Positions 30,924 through 39,259 of a stretch of 44,571 bases of DNA are shown piece after piece. The DNA is from Rhodospirillaceae bacterium (GTDB lineage: Bacteria; Pseudomonadota; Alphaproteobacteria; UBA6615). Location of the stretch: positions 1 to 44,571 of the forward strand of contig JABJEK010000007.1 in assembly GCA_018702955.1 (NCBI GenBank). Reading direction: 5' to 3'. The stretch's first letter is position 1; each line of letters opens with the position of its first letter. Under the pieces are notes generated by a model that did no database searches, was not told the DNA's origin, and saw nothing but the letters and a program-made list of their open reading frames with translations. A program made the position numbers and the translations under genes.

Positions 30924-31366
30924 CGGATGAACTCGACCTGACCAATCGCGACGTATTTTTGGTCTGGACATCGGATACGGTTCGCTACGGGGATCTCGAC
31001 CCGAATCTCCACGTCAACAATGGTGCGATAAACCAGTTCTTCGAAGACGGCCGGGTGAATTTTCGTCAGCAACGTCTTTCCAGCACGGACGGCGACAAGC
31101 TGACGGGGTTCGCGGTGGTGAAGTTTTCGGTGAGCTATCGCGCGCCGGCCCATTATCCCGGAGACGTGGAAATTGGCACGGCCGTTACCCGGGTCGGCGG
31201 CTCATCCTATGGGCTGGGGCAGGGAGTCTTTCAGAACGGTGCGTGCGTGGCGACCGCTGAAGTCGTGACGGTGCATTTCGATCCTGAAACAGCAAAGTCA
31301 CGACCGCTTCCCGACGATATTCGGGCCGCCCTTGAGGCGGCCAAGGTCGCGCCAACGGGTCGTTAA
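30920..31366 (+). CDS. Acyl-CoA thioesterase (4HBT hotdog fold)
   Basis: 148 residues from ATG 30920, whose A begins four bases before the end of the transporter gene. The signature VRYGDLDPNLHVNNGAINQFFED near residue 18 is the 4-hydroxybenzoyl-CoA thioesterase active-site segment with its catalytic Asp. Likely hydrolyses a short acyl-CoA. Coupling to an SBF organic-anion transporter suggests the freed acid or its precursor is moved by that carrier, which is inference. Confidence 0.87.
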   Translation: MTDELDLTNRDVFLVWTSDTVRYGDLDPNLHVNNGAINQFFEDGRVNFRQQRLSSTDGDKLTGFAVVKFSVSYRAPAHYPGDVEIGTAVTRVGGSSYGLGQGVFQNGACVATAEVVTVHFDPETAKSRPLPDDIRAALEAAKVAPTGR

Positions 31367-31465
31367 ACCGGATCGGCATCCACCCTTTTCCCCATCTGAT
31401 ATTGCCACCAGAAATTGATCTGGATCATCTGATGATTTGACCGATTTGTTAGGGTCAAAAGTCGT

Positions 31466-32527
31466 ATGACAACCAGACGCCGGGAGAAACTGGTGGACCA
31501 GCAAGATTCGAAGAAACCTCGGGATTCCGGGGTGGATGCAGACCCTGTTGCGGCCAAAGGCAAATCGGGAAATCCGGGTCGACTGCTAGGTGTCACCGAA
31601 GCCTCGAAGACTGATCCGGGGGACGAGGATCCGCACCCCGCATCGACCGTCCACAACCTGACGGCCAAAAATCTTGAGCGCGATGAGGCCCGCCGCCTGT
31701 TCGAGACGGGCGAGTATCCCTATCGAAAGAAGATGAAGGTAAAGGCCTATGAGAAGAGGAAGGCCGAATTGCAGGTCGAACTTCTCAAGGTTCAGGATTG
31801 GGTCAAGGAAAGCGGGCAGCGGATCGTCGTGCTGTTCGAAGGACGGGACGCCGCCGGCAAGGGCGGCACGATCAAGCGGTTCATGGAACATCTCAACCCG
31901 CGTGCCGCGCGTGTCGTGGCATTGAACAAGCCGACCGATCGCGAGCGTTCGCAATGGTTCTTCCAGCGCTACATTGAACACCTGCCCAGCGCGGGAGAGA
32001 TCGTGCTGTTCGACCGCTCCTGGTACAATCGGGCGGGCGTGGATCGCGTGATGGGATTTTGCACGCCGAACGAGTATCTGGAGTTCATGCGGGAGACCCC
32101 CGACCTTGAGCGTATGCTCACGCGAAGCGGAATTCTGCTCCACAAATACTGGTTTTCCGTTACCCAGGCTGAGCAGTTGCGCCGTTTCAAGTCGCGCGAG
32201 AAAGATCCGCTGAAGCGCTGGAAATTGTCACCGATCGATCGGCAGTCACTCGACAAGTGGGAAGACTATACCGAGGCGAAGGAGGCGATGTTCTTCTACA
32301 CCGACACGGCGGATGCGCCGTGGACGATCATCAAATCGGACGACAAGAAGCGCGCGCGCCTGAATTGCATGAGCCACTTCCTGTCATCGCTGAACTACCC
32401 GAACAAGAACCACGATGTTGTCGGTCAGCCGGATCCCTTCATCGTAGGGTCCAGCACGCATGTGATTGGCCAGGGCGAGCATATCCTCGGCAAGAGTCTG
32501 CACCCGGAAAAGCGGCGTAAACGCTAG
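31466..32527 (+). CDS. ppk2: Polyphosphate kinase 2
   Basis: Uses polyphosphate to phosphorylate nucleotides. 353 residues. After a hydrophilic N-terminal tail (1-60), the kinase core shows Walker A GRDAAGKGG (126-134), the Walker B/lid FDRSWYNRAG (182-191) and SPIDRQSLDKWEDY near 256, typical of one-domain class I PPK2. ATG at 31466 lacks a clear ribosome-binding site; GTG at 31493 has GGGAG six bases upstream and may be the true start. A lone gene, converging on the TauD-like gene. Confidence 0.93.
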   Translation: MTTRRREKLVDQQDSKKPRDSGVDADPVAAKGKSGNPGRLLGVTEASKTDPGDEDPHPASTVHNLTAKNLERDEARRLFETGEYPYRKKMKVKAYEKRKAELQVELLKVQDWVKESGQRIVVLFEGRDAAGKGGTIKRFMEHLNPRAARVVALNKPTDRERSQWFFQRYIEHLPSAGEIVLFDRSWYNRAGVDRVMGFCTPNEYLEFMRETPDLERMLTRSGILLHKYWFSVTQAEQLRRFKSREKDPLKRWKLSPIDRQSLDKWEDYTEAKEAMFFYTDTADAPWTIIKSDDKKRARLNCMSHFLSSLNYPNKNHDVVGQPDPFIVGSSTHVIGQGEHILGKSLHPEKRRKR

Positions 32528-32543
32528 GCGGGTCGGATGGCAA

Positions 32544-33419
32544 TTATGCCGACGCGGCGGCTCTTACGGGTGCGTCACCTTTGAGCTGCGTGCGGTGCAT
32601 GACGCGCCGTGCTTGCGCGTCAAAGGGATCGCGCCTGTGCATCGTGCAGCGATTGTCCCACATCAGCAGATCACCGCGTTGCCACTGATGGCAGTAGGTG
32701 AACTCCTGGCGGGTGCAATGTTCCCAAATCCGGTCGAGAAGCGCTTCGCTGCTCTCGACACTTTCACCGACGATCCAGGCGTGTAGTCGCCGTCCGAGAA
32801 ACAGGGCAGGGCGCCCTGTCTCCGGGTGCGCACGCACGATCGGGTGCTGCGCGCCAGGCGCACCGCTGACATCTTCGAAAGCCGTGTGGTTGGAGCGCAG
32901 GTTGCCCGCGCTGTCGTGGCTCGAATCGTGATTGAGGGACTTGCCTCTGATTGCCTCCCGGATATCCGTCGGCAGGGCGTCGAGCGCGGCATACATGCTC
33001 ATGAAACAGGTATCGCCGCCGGTGTCGGGCACTTCGAGGCTGTACAAGAGGCTGCCGGGGGGCGGTTGGTCGAGATAGGACATGTCGGTGTGCCAGGAAG
33101 CCTCGCCGTCGCCGAGCACGCCGATGGTGGCGCCGTCCTTGCGGACGTTCGAGATGATCAGAACTTCCGGGTGCCCCGACGGTGAAAAGGGCTCCCAGCC
33201 AGGCACGGTGTCCAGGTCGCCAAAATGGCGGCTGAAATCGGTGAGCTGCGCGTCCGTCAGGTGCTGGTTGCGAAACACCAGAACCTGATGGTCGAGCCAG
33301 GTCTGCCGGATCGCTGCAACGGTCTCGCCGGACAGCGGCACGGACAGGTCGATACCGTGAACTTCCGCACCCAGGGCGTCTGCCAGGGGCACGGATTCGA
33401 TCTGCATTTGGGCCGGCAT
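32544..33419 (-). CDS. TauD/TfdA-family Fe(II)/2-oxoglutarate dioxygenase
   Basis: 291 residues. The iron facial triad is His110 and Asp112 in WHTDMSY and His261 in MHRRDPFD, and the 2-oxoglutarate Arg lies in RRVMHR (271-276). Family members oxidise taurine, sulfonates, phenoxyacetates or sulfate esters; the specificity cannot be decided. Divergent from the metallo-beta-lactamase-fold gene across about 140 bp. GGAGAAC precedes the ATG. Confidence 0.92.
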   Translation of the reverse strand: MPAQMQIESVPLADALGAEVHGIDLSVPLSGETVAAIRQTWLDHQVLVFRNQHLTDAQLTDFSRHFGDLDTVPGWEPFSPSGHPEVLIISNVRKDGATIGVLGDGEASWHTDMSYLDQPPPGSLLYSLEVPDTGGDTCFMSMYAALDALPTDIREAIRGKSLNHDSSHDSAGNLRSNHTAFEDVSGAPGAQHPIVRAHPETGRPALFLGRRLHAWIVGESVESSEALLDRIWEHCTRQEFTYCHQWQRGDLLMWDNRCTMHRRDPFDAQARRVMHRTQLKGDAPVRAAASA

Positions 33420-33560
33420 GGTCCGTTCTCCACGTTACGAGATTTCACAGGGTCGTGTTGTGTGTGCCTGCCTGTCAATGGATTTACGCCGACAGCGCCT
33501 TTCAGCGGGTTGCATGAGGATGGTATACAGCGGCTTCTTGGTATCGGAGGAGGATCGAAA

Positions 33561-34442
33561 GTGGTTGCCAACAAACCCAAAATGACGCGCCCGACCGTCT
33601 ATCAGTTCAAGCTCGGTGATTTCACGATTACAAACATCCTGGAGGGTTTCATTACCCGGGATGACATGCACCCCGTCACAGCGACGAACGGGACGGCTGC
33701 CGAAGTCGAGGCCATCGCGAAGGCGCACAAGCTGCCGTTCCCGCAGATGGAACATCAGTTCATCCCGACGTTGGTGGACACCGGCGACAAGCTGATCGCG
33801 TTCGATCCGGGCTTCGGTGATAAGAACCCCGGCGCCGGCAAGTATAACGGCCGGCTGGCGGATGCGGGCTACGACCTGAACGATGTGGACTATGTGGTGG
33901 TGACCCACTGCCATCCCGATCATATCGGCAACCTGACCGCCGGCGGCAATCCGACCTTTCCCAACGCGGAGATCGTGTTCGGTGAGGACGAGTTCGCCTT
34001 CTGGAAGAAGGGTGAGAATATTCCCGCCCATCGCCCGCCGACCCTGGAGATGTTCAACAATGTCTGCCTGCCATTCGAGGACAAGGCGCGTTATGTGAAG
34101 CCGGGCGACGATATCGTCAGCGGTGTCACCGCGGTTGATGCCTATGGGCATTCGGCCGGGCACATGGCTTATCATATTGAAAGCAACGGCCAGCAGTTGA
34201 TGATCATGTCCGACACCGTGGCGCATTTCGCGATCTCCACGGCCAACCCGGAGTTTCATTTCGGCATGGACGATGACCCGGTGAAGGCCGTTGAATCACG
34301 CAAGCGCGTACTGGCGACGGTTGCCGATAACGAGATGCTGGCGATCGGTTTCCACATGCCGTTCCCGTCGGTCGGCTATATGGACCGCCATGGCGACGGT
34401 TATGTCTGGGTGCCGCACAGCTACCAGATGAACCTCGGCTGA
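33561..34442 (+). CDS. Metallo-beta-lactamase-fold hydrolase
   Basis: 293 residues from GTG 33561, chosen because GGAGGAGG ends seven bases upstream (ATG 33582 is a later alternative). The zinc motif THCHPDHIGN has His116, His118, Asp120 and His121; further ligands fit GHSAGHMAYH and the SDT Asp. Many such proteins are lactonases or hydroxyacyl hydrolases; an N-acyl-homoserine-lactonase role is possible but not shown. No signal peptide. A hairpin with a T run follows the stop. Confidence 0.9.
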   Translation: MVANKPKMTRPTVYQFKLGDFTITNILEGFITRDDMHPVTATNGTAAEVEAIAKAHKLPFPQMEHQFIPTLVDTGDKLIAFDPGFGDKNPGAGKYNGRLADAGYDLNDVDYVVVTHCHPDHIGNLTAGGNPTFPNAEIVFGEDEFAFWKKGENIPAHRPPTLEMFNNVCLPFEDKARYVKPGDDIVSGVTAVDAYGHSAGHMAYHIESNGQQLMIMSDTVAHFAISTANPEFHFGMDDDPVKAVESRKRVLATVADNEMLAIGFHMPFPSVGYMDRHGDGYVWVPHSYQMNLG

Positions 34443-34475
34443 GGGTTATTTCGCCGAGTAACCCGGAACTTTTTT
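34443..34475 (+). terminator. Probable Rho-independent terminator
   Basis: 6-bp stem GGGTTA (34443-34448)/TAACCC (34459-34464) with a 10-nt loop, then GGAAC and six T (34470-34475). It directly follows the metallo-hydrolase stop. The stem is short and separated from the T run by five bases, so moderate support. Confidence 0.5.
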
Positions 34476-34482
34476 AGTTGCG

Positions 34483-35424
34483 TTAATCGGCCTGTCGTTG
34501 CGATGGGCCGATTTTCGTTTCCGTAACGATTTCGGCGATGGCCTCTTGCTGGCCTATCGCCATAATATGCACGCCCGACACCCCGTCGATCTCGCGCATT
34601 TGTTCGATCATTTCGATGCAAATACTGCGGCCTTCGGCGCTTTCGTCCTTTGCTGCTTCGAGCCGTGAGATGATTTCGTCGGGCATGATCACGCCCCAAA
34701 GATTGTCGCGCATCCATCGTGCTGATTTGGCCGACCGGATGGGGCCCATACCGGGCAACAGAAAAAGACGATCGGTCACGCCATGATCGCGCAATCGCGC
34801 GACGTATCTGGTGAGTACACCGATATCAAAGCAAAACTGCATTTGTGCGAATTGGGCGCCCGTCTGGATTTTCTCGAGCAGCCGATCCGGTTTCCAGTTT
34901 CTCGCCGGTTCTATTGGGGTGTCGGCGATTCCCAGGAAGAGATTGGGAGTTGCGCCAATTTCTCGATCCGACGGCAAACGGTTCTCATCCCGCATCTTGC
35001 GCGCCGTCGCGAGCAGACCCAGTGTATCGAGATCAAACACGGGTTTCGCATCCGGTTGATCGCCGGCCTTGGGGTCGTCGCCTCCGAGAATGAGGATGTT
35101 CTGGATTCCGAACGCGCCGGCACCCAGCAAATCGCTCTGGAGTGCCAGGCGGTTTCTGTCGCGGCAGGTGAATTGCAGTACGGTCTCGTATCCGTTTTGG
35201 ACGAGGATCGCGGCAGCTGCGAGACTGGCCAGATGCGGGCGGGCGCCCGCACCGTCTGTCACATTAATTGAGTCCACATAGCCACGCGCGGGTTCGGCTT
35301 TGGCCAGTAATTCATCGGGATCGCACGACAAAGGCGGGACGACTTCGGCTGTGACCGCGAATTCGCCTGCCAACAGGTTCCGTACGAGCGCGCTTTCACC
35401 GGGAAGCGGGCGGATCGTGTTCAT
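34483..35424 (-). CDS. Methylenetetrahydrofolate reductase-like protein
   Basis: 313 residues from ATG 35424. MTHFR barrel: VTAEVVPPLSCDPDELLAK at the start (the Glu involved in folate chemistry), SINVTDGAGARPHL near 52, TCRDRNRLALQSDLLGAGAFG near 85, and ILILGGDDPK near 110. It reduces 5,10-methylene- to 5-methyl-tetrahydrofolate with FAD in the classical enzyme. It starts only 4 bp after the stop of the upstream methyltransferase-like gene, so it is coupled to it. That partner suggests a specialised C1-transfer pair rather than housekeeping methionine synthesis. Confidence 0.85.
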   Translation of the reverse strand: MNTIRPLPGESALVRNLLAGEFAVTAEVVPPLSCDPDELLAKAEPARGYVDSINVTDGAGARPHLASLAAAAILVQNGYETVLQFTCRDRNRLALQSDLLGAGAFGIQNILILGGDDPKAGDQPDAKPVFDLDTLGLLATARKMRDENRLPSDREIGATPNLFLGIADTPIEPARNWKPDRLLEKIQTGAQFAQMQFCFDIGVLTRYVARLRDHGVTDRLFLLPGMGPIRSAKSARWMRDNLWGVIMPDEIISRLEAAKDESAEGRSICIEMIEQMREIDGVSGVHIMAIGQQEAIAEIVTETKIGPSQRQAD

Positions 35425-35428
35425 GGTT

Positions 35429-36859
35429 TCACGCCGCTTTCCTGGTGACGACGTAGGATTCGTTCGTGAACCAAAGCCCGCCATGTTCTTGCAGGACCTT
35501 GCGCGTGGCGTCGAGGAAACCACCGGACTCGACGGCCGCCGAAATCATTTCATCCTCAATCTGATAGACGTAGATCGCTGCGTTCCAGGCGGCGAACATT
35601 GTCGATGTGCCGATGCTGGCGTCGATTTCGTTTGGTAGAGTGTGCATGTCGTACCGAAAGAGGGACCGCTTGTCCGAGTAGGTATTGAACCGCAGTTCGC
35701 GGCTGGCGGTGCCCAGCTCGCTACGCAGCGTTTTCATCAGGAGGTGTCGGTTTGTTTGTTCTAGCTCGCGACCGGGCCAGATGCCCTGAATGATATCGCG
35801 GCCCGGATCGTCGCCGTGGGAATGAACGCCGAGCATGCGCCCACCGGGTGCCAGAGAACGAACCAACGGCTCGAGCACCTTCTTGACCTTGAACTCCGCG
35901 CTCATTTTCGCCCGATAGGGTTGTGATGCGATCACGAGGTCATACTGGCCATCCGTTCGCCCCGGTTTTGGAATGATCGGATCGACGAAGAATTTCTGGT
36001 CCTTCCGATACAGCACCAGGACGGACGGACGGACATACTGTGGGTTTCCCGTCTCTTCCGATGTCTGTACCTGCCAGCCGTCGCTTAGCATGGGATAGAG
36101 CGCCTTGATTTGCTCGTCAAACTCGTAGGCACTGGATCCTTCAAGCGCAACTTCTTGCCAGTTCAGTGAAGCAGCAGCGGGCACGCTGCTGGGCATCAGG
36201 CCGGGGGCTTCGCGATAGTAGAGGTTGGTGACAACCAGGACCGTCGCGGGATGTTCGAACAGCCTGTCCGGCACTTTCTCCAGACTGAGCCGCACATCTT
36301 CCAGGCTGATTTCCTTGCCGACGACAAGGAATGGCACGGTCGGGTGCCGCCGGTGCATATCTCGCAGGACGCGTGAAATGACCGTGCCGTCACCCATACC
36401 GGCATCGAACACGCGCAGGGCCGGAGGACGTGGTTGGATTTGGTCGAGTTCAACACCGATCCGGTCAGCAATGGCCCATTTCTCTGAGCAGGTGTTCACG
36501 AACATCAGATATTTTTGCCGATTGTCGTAGAATCGGAAGTTGCTTTTTCGGTCGCCCACCACATCGGCATCCGGGCTTCCCCCGGTTTTCCGGCCAGGTT
36601 TCTTGGATTTGTGTTTTTGCCGATTGGGGGTGTTCACGGGGGGAACTGCTGCATTTCCTTTAGAGGATGCGTTCCCCGGGTTATTCACGATGAAATCACG
36701 AACTCGCGCGAGAGTTTTGCTGGTCAGATTGCTACCGGAGCGCAGCCGGCCGACAAATTTTCCGTCGTTTACGGCGACACGTCCGAATGTCGACTCTGCC
36801 ATCTCATGTAGCCGACAGTAGGTTTCGATTTCTTCGATCAAGGCTTCGATTTCATCCAT
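35429..36859 (-). CDS. SAM methyltransferase-like protein with HTH-like N terminus
   Basis: 476 residues. Residues 20-58 (FGRVAVNDGKFVGRLRSG, then LTSKTLARVRDFI) look like a small phage-repressor-type helix-turn-helix. A basic linker 78-92 follows, then a Rossmann domain with motif I FDAGMGDG (151-158) and an acidic second motif KEISLEDVR. Later segments DGQYDLVIASQPYRAKM near 327 and RSLAPGGRMLGVHSHG near 354 fit the methyltransferase core. I do not recognise a named family. Upstream and coupled to the MTHFR-like gene (4 bp gap). A perfect palindrome lies 63 bp upstream of the start and could be an operator. Confidence 0.7.
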   Translation of the reverse strand: MDEIEALIEEIETYCRLHEMAESTFGRVAVNDGKFVGRLRSGSNLTSKTLARVRDFIVNNPGNASSKGNAAVPPVNTPNRQKHKSKKPGRKTGGSPDADVVGDRKSNFRFYDNRQKYLMFVNTCSEKWAIADRIGVELDQIQPRPPALRVFDAGMGDGTVISRVLRDMHRRHPTVPFLVVGKEISLEDVRLSLEKVPDRLFEHPATVLVVTNLYYREAPGLMPSSVPAAASLNWQEVALEGSSAYEFDEQIKALYPMLSDGWQVQTSEETGNPQYVRPSVLVLYRKDQKFFVDPIIPKPGRTDGQYDLVIASQPYRAKMSAEFKVKKVLEPLVRSLAPGGRMLGVHSHGDDPGRDIIQGIWPGRELEQTNRHLLMKTLRSELGTASRELRFNTYSDKRSLFRYDMHTLPNEIDASIGTSTMFAAWNAAIYVYQIEDEMISAAVESGGFLDATRKVLQEHGGLWFTNESYVVTRKAA

Positions 36860-36922
36860 GTATTCGCACTAAACCCGAATTCGAACGGAATCAACAAAAT
36901 ATTCCCAATTAAAATATGGAAC

Positions 36923-36950
36923 ATGAAAGTGGGATAAATCCCACTTTCAT
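36923..36950. promoter_or_regulatory. Perfect 13-bp palindrome, candidate operator
   Basis: ATGAAAGTGGGAT-AA-ATCCCACTTTCAT: 13 perfectly paired bases each side of a two-base centre. It sits between divergent genes, 63 bp from the methyltransferase start and 194 bp from the Rieske start. No T run follows on either strand, so a terminator is unlikely. Extra GGGA/TCCC half-site-like sequences occur nearby (36902, 36963, 36974). A dimeric repressor site is the simplest reading. Confidence 0.65.
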
Positions 36951-37144
36951 GGCGCCCATTTTGGGACACGGCGTGGGAATGTGTTCTGGCAGCGATGCGC
37001 TTATAGGGCCTTGGGGAAAGTCTCTTCTGGTGTGCGCACGTGGCAGTCATGGATATTTTCCTATAGTGGATATTGCGGGATACAGAGACGCCGATGTAGC
37101 GTCTGGCCGTAATTGAATGGGCCGTTCTTAGTTGGGGGAAACAG

Positions 37145-37510
37145 GTGTCGGAACTGTTTGTAGCGAAGGTCGAGGATATGGCCGACCGTGAGCGACGGAT
37201 CGTCGTGGAAGGTGGGCTGGAGATCGGTGTGTTTCGGCTCGGCGATGAGTTTTTCGCGTGGGAGAGCAATTGTCCCCACGCCGGCGGACCGGTCTGCCAG
37301 GGACGCATCATGAATCGGGTGAATGAGGTGCTCGACGACGAGAAACGCGCCCATGGCTACGAATTTGTCGAGGCGGATGTGCACATCATCTGCCCGTGGC
37401 ATGGCTACGAGTTCAACATCCGTACCGGAATCCATCCGGGGCAACCGGAGACACGTTTGCGTGGCTTCCCGGTTACGGTTCGCGAAGGAGCGGTCTATGT
37501 CGCCGTCTGA
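37145..37510 (+). CDS. Rieske-type [2Fe-2S] protein
   Basis: 121 residues from GTG 37145 (GGGGGAAA upstream). Cluster ligands: Cys43 and His45 in NCPHAGGPVC, and Cys83 and His86 in ICPWHGYEF. The spacing between the two pairs (37 residues) is about 20 longer than in ordinary Rieske ferredoxins because of the insert 52-80. No membrane anchor or signal, so a soluble electron carrier. Its last 14 bases overlap the next gene, which itself overlaps an amidohydrolase gene by 14. Confidence 0.88.
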   Translation: MSELFVAKVEDMADRERRIVVEGGLEIGVFRLGDEFFAWESNCPHAGGPVCQGRIMNRVNEVLDDEKRAHGYEFVEADVHIICPWHGYEFNIRTGIHPGQPETRLRGFPVTVREGAVYVAV

Positions 37511-37823
37511 TACCGATTTCGCAGCGTTGGCGGATGCGGCCATGCGCGAGGGCGATCGTCGATTGGCCGCGGGCGAGACGGCGGAGATCTCGGACGAGAG
37601 CGTGCGCCAGCTCCTGACGACCGCGACGCGGCTCTACGCGCGCAAGACCGATGAGGAGGCGCGGAGTTTCTCACCGCTCGCGGACGGCAGCATTCTGACG
37701 GCCACCGATGTGGCCGTAACGGTGACGGCCTTGTTGCAGGCCGCCGATCTAAACCTTTTTGACTTGGCGATGTGGGCCGGGCGGGCGCAGCCCGCCGGGG
37801 AGGGCAATGATGGCAACGGATGA
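37497..37823 (+). CDS. Small protein of unknown function in the Rieske-amidohydrolase operon
   Basis: 108 residues from ATG 37497, with GGAG about seven bases upstream. The frame is real by context: it overlaps both neighbours by exactly 14 bases and has its own ribosome-binding site. The sequence is acidic and helical (FAALADAAMREGDRRLAAGE, SILTATDVAVTVTALLQAAD) with a short amphipathic end. No motif recognised. It probably acts with the flanking Rieske protein and amidohydrolase, perhaps as a small structural or docking subunit. Confidence 0.7.
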   Translation: MSPSDTDFAALADAAMREGDRRLAAGETAEISDESVRQLLTTATRLYARKTDEEARSFSPLADGSILTATDVAVTVTALLQAADLNLFDLAMWAGRAQPAGEGNDGNG

Positions 37824-39036
37824 CGGCTTCGAACGAACCTATCCGGAGATAGACGACTGGACCGACAGCCGGGAGCTGCTGGCCAATGCGCGCAAGCAGG
37901 CCGAGGAACGCCAGCTCGATGATGTGTTTATCGTTGATATCGATTCCCATATCAGCGACGGCGGCAACTGGCCGGAGATCATGGACTATGTCGAGGATCC
38001 GGTAATCCGCGAAGCGGCGTCGGCCTTCGGAGACGGCAGCAAGCGCGGCGCGTTCCTGAACGGCACCAACGGGCTGCAATGGCAGAATGTCTGGGGCCGG
38101 ATTCCCCACGGCCAGGGCCTGAAGGAAGCCGTCGAGGAGAGCGAGCTCTCCCGCGAGACAATCCTGGCACGGCGCTGCATGGACCAGATGGGGCTCGACT
38201 ATCAGGTGATGTTCCCCAACGCGATGCTGTTTCTCGGCATGCATCCGGTGCCGGAAATGGAGATCCATCTGGCGACGGCCTACAACCGCTGGCTGGTCGA
38301 ACGGGTGTTGCCGGAAGACCCGCGGATCAAGGCGATGATGTATCTGCCGTTCAACAACCCGGTGGAAGCCGAAGAAACGGTCAAACGCTTCCTTGGCAAG
38401 CCCGGTGTCGCCGGTTTCCTGGTGACTTCGTCACGGCACAAGCCGGTCCACGCCAACGAATATATGCGGCTTTACGGGATGCTCGAGGAGACCGGCCAGG
38501 TGCTGGGTTTCCACACCCATCTGAACTGGCAGGACGAGTACACCTCCCAACTCAATCGGTTCATCTCGATGCACGCGATCTCGTTCGTGCTGTGCAACCT
38601 GGTCCATTTGACCAACTGGATCATCAACGGGCTGCCGGAGCGCTTCCCGAAGCTGAAGGTGATGTGGATCGAGAGCGGAATTGCCTGGCTGCCCTTCATC
38701 ATGCAGCGGCTCGATCATGAATACATGATGCGCACGTCCGAAGCGCCGCTGCTCACGAAGCTGCCGAGCGAATATATGCGCGACATGTTCTACACAACCC
38801 AGCCGATGGAGCGCACGAACGAGACATTGCTCGCGGCGTCGATGGACGCGATGAATGCGGAAACACAGATGTTGTTTGCGTCGGACTGGCCCCATTGGGA
38901 TTTCGATTTGCCGGCGACCATCTGGGACCTGCCGTTCCTGGATGAGGCGGCCAAGCGAAACATCCTCGGCTATAACGCGGCGCGAATCTTCGATCTCGAG
39001 ATTCCCGAAAAATATCGCGCGATGGCGGCGGAGTAA
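37810..39036 (+). CDS. Amidohydrolase_2-family metal-dependent hydrolase/decarboxylase
   Basis: 408 residues from ATG 37810, preferred over 37807 because GGGGAGGG is then correctly spaced. TIM barrel with metal-site motifs VDIDSHISDGG near 47, GFHTHLNW near 235 and the C-terminal ASDWPHWDFD with the catalytic Asp near 365. The first motif is Asp-x-His rather than His-x-His. Family members include ACMSD-like and orsellinate-type decarboxylases, often linked to aromatic breakdown. The upstream Rieske gene supports an oxidative aromatic pathway, but no oxygenase alpha subunit is in view. Confidence 0.85.
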   Translation: MATDDGFERTYPEIDDWTDSRELLANARKQAEERQLDDVFIVDIDSHISDGGNWPEIMDYVEDPVIREAASAFGDGSKRGAFLNGTNGLQWQNVWGRIPHGQGLKEAVEESELSRETILARRCMDQMGLDYQVMFPNAMLFLGMHPVPEMEIHLATAYNRWLVERVLPEDPRIKAMMYLPFNNPVEAEETVKRFLGKPGVAGFLVTSSRHKPVHANEYMRLYGMLEETGQVLGFHTHLNWQDEYTSQLNRFISMHAISFVLCNLVHLTNWIINGLPERFPKLKVMWIESGIAWLPFIMQRLDHEYMMRTSEAPLLTKLPSEYMRDMFYTTQPMERTNETLLAASMDAMNAETQMLFASDWPHWDFDLPATIWDLPFLDEAAKRNILGYNAARIFDLEIPEKYRAMAAE

Positions 39037-39130
39037 CGTCTTCACCGCCAGGTGATTTTCCGTTTGCCGGCGACGCGGAATCCAGTGTTAGGGTTTCGAT
39101 ACCGTTCAACAATCGAAAGGAGGTGATCCG

Positions 39131-39202
39131 ATGTCGAGTGAGATGATAGGCATTATGTTCAACCCAACGTGTCGGGTTCGGACTGTGGAGCAACCTCTCT
39201 AG
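39131..39202 (+). CDS. 23-residue peptide gene with a perfect extended Shine-Dalgarno
   Basis: Begins MSSEMIGIMFNPTCRVRT and ends VEQPL, with one Cys. AAAGGAGGTGATCC (39116-39129) matches all 14 of the last bases of alphaproteobacterial 16S rRNA by complementarity, with 7 nt from GGAGG to the ATG. The gene lies between an amidohydrolase and a hydrolase, has its own terminator (39260-39287), and no neighbour in frame. A tentative promoter (TTGCCG at 39064, TTAGGG at 39088) would give a short leader. Function unknown; possibly a leader peptide or a regulatory RNA with a coding part. Confidence 0.6.
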   Translation: MSSEMIGIMFNPTCRVRTVEQPL

Positions 39203-39218
39203 GCCGGATAGAGACACA

Positions 39219-39233
39219 GGTCTTTCAAAGACC
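39219..39233 (+). other. Small hairpin after the 23-codon gene
   Basis: GGTCT-TTCAA-AGACC, a 5-bp stem with a 5-nt loop (the sequence is nearly continuous GGTCTTT/AAAGACC). It lies 16 nt after the stop of the small gene and before the terminator, so the untranslated tail of this short transcript is structured. Confidence 0.45.
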
Positions 39234-39259
39234 ATGGGCTGGCAGATTGCCCGCTCACG

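Noticed and set aside
33561..34442. Naming the metallo-hydrolase a quorum-quenching lactonase because of the LuxO-like gene
   Set aside because: The HxHxDH motif is common to the whole fold; the sequence gives no lactonase-specific evidence, and LuxO systems need not use acyl-homoserine lactones.
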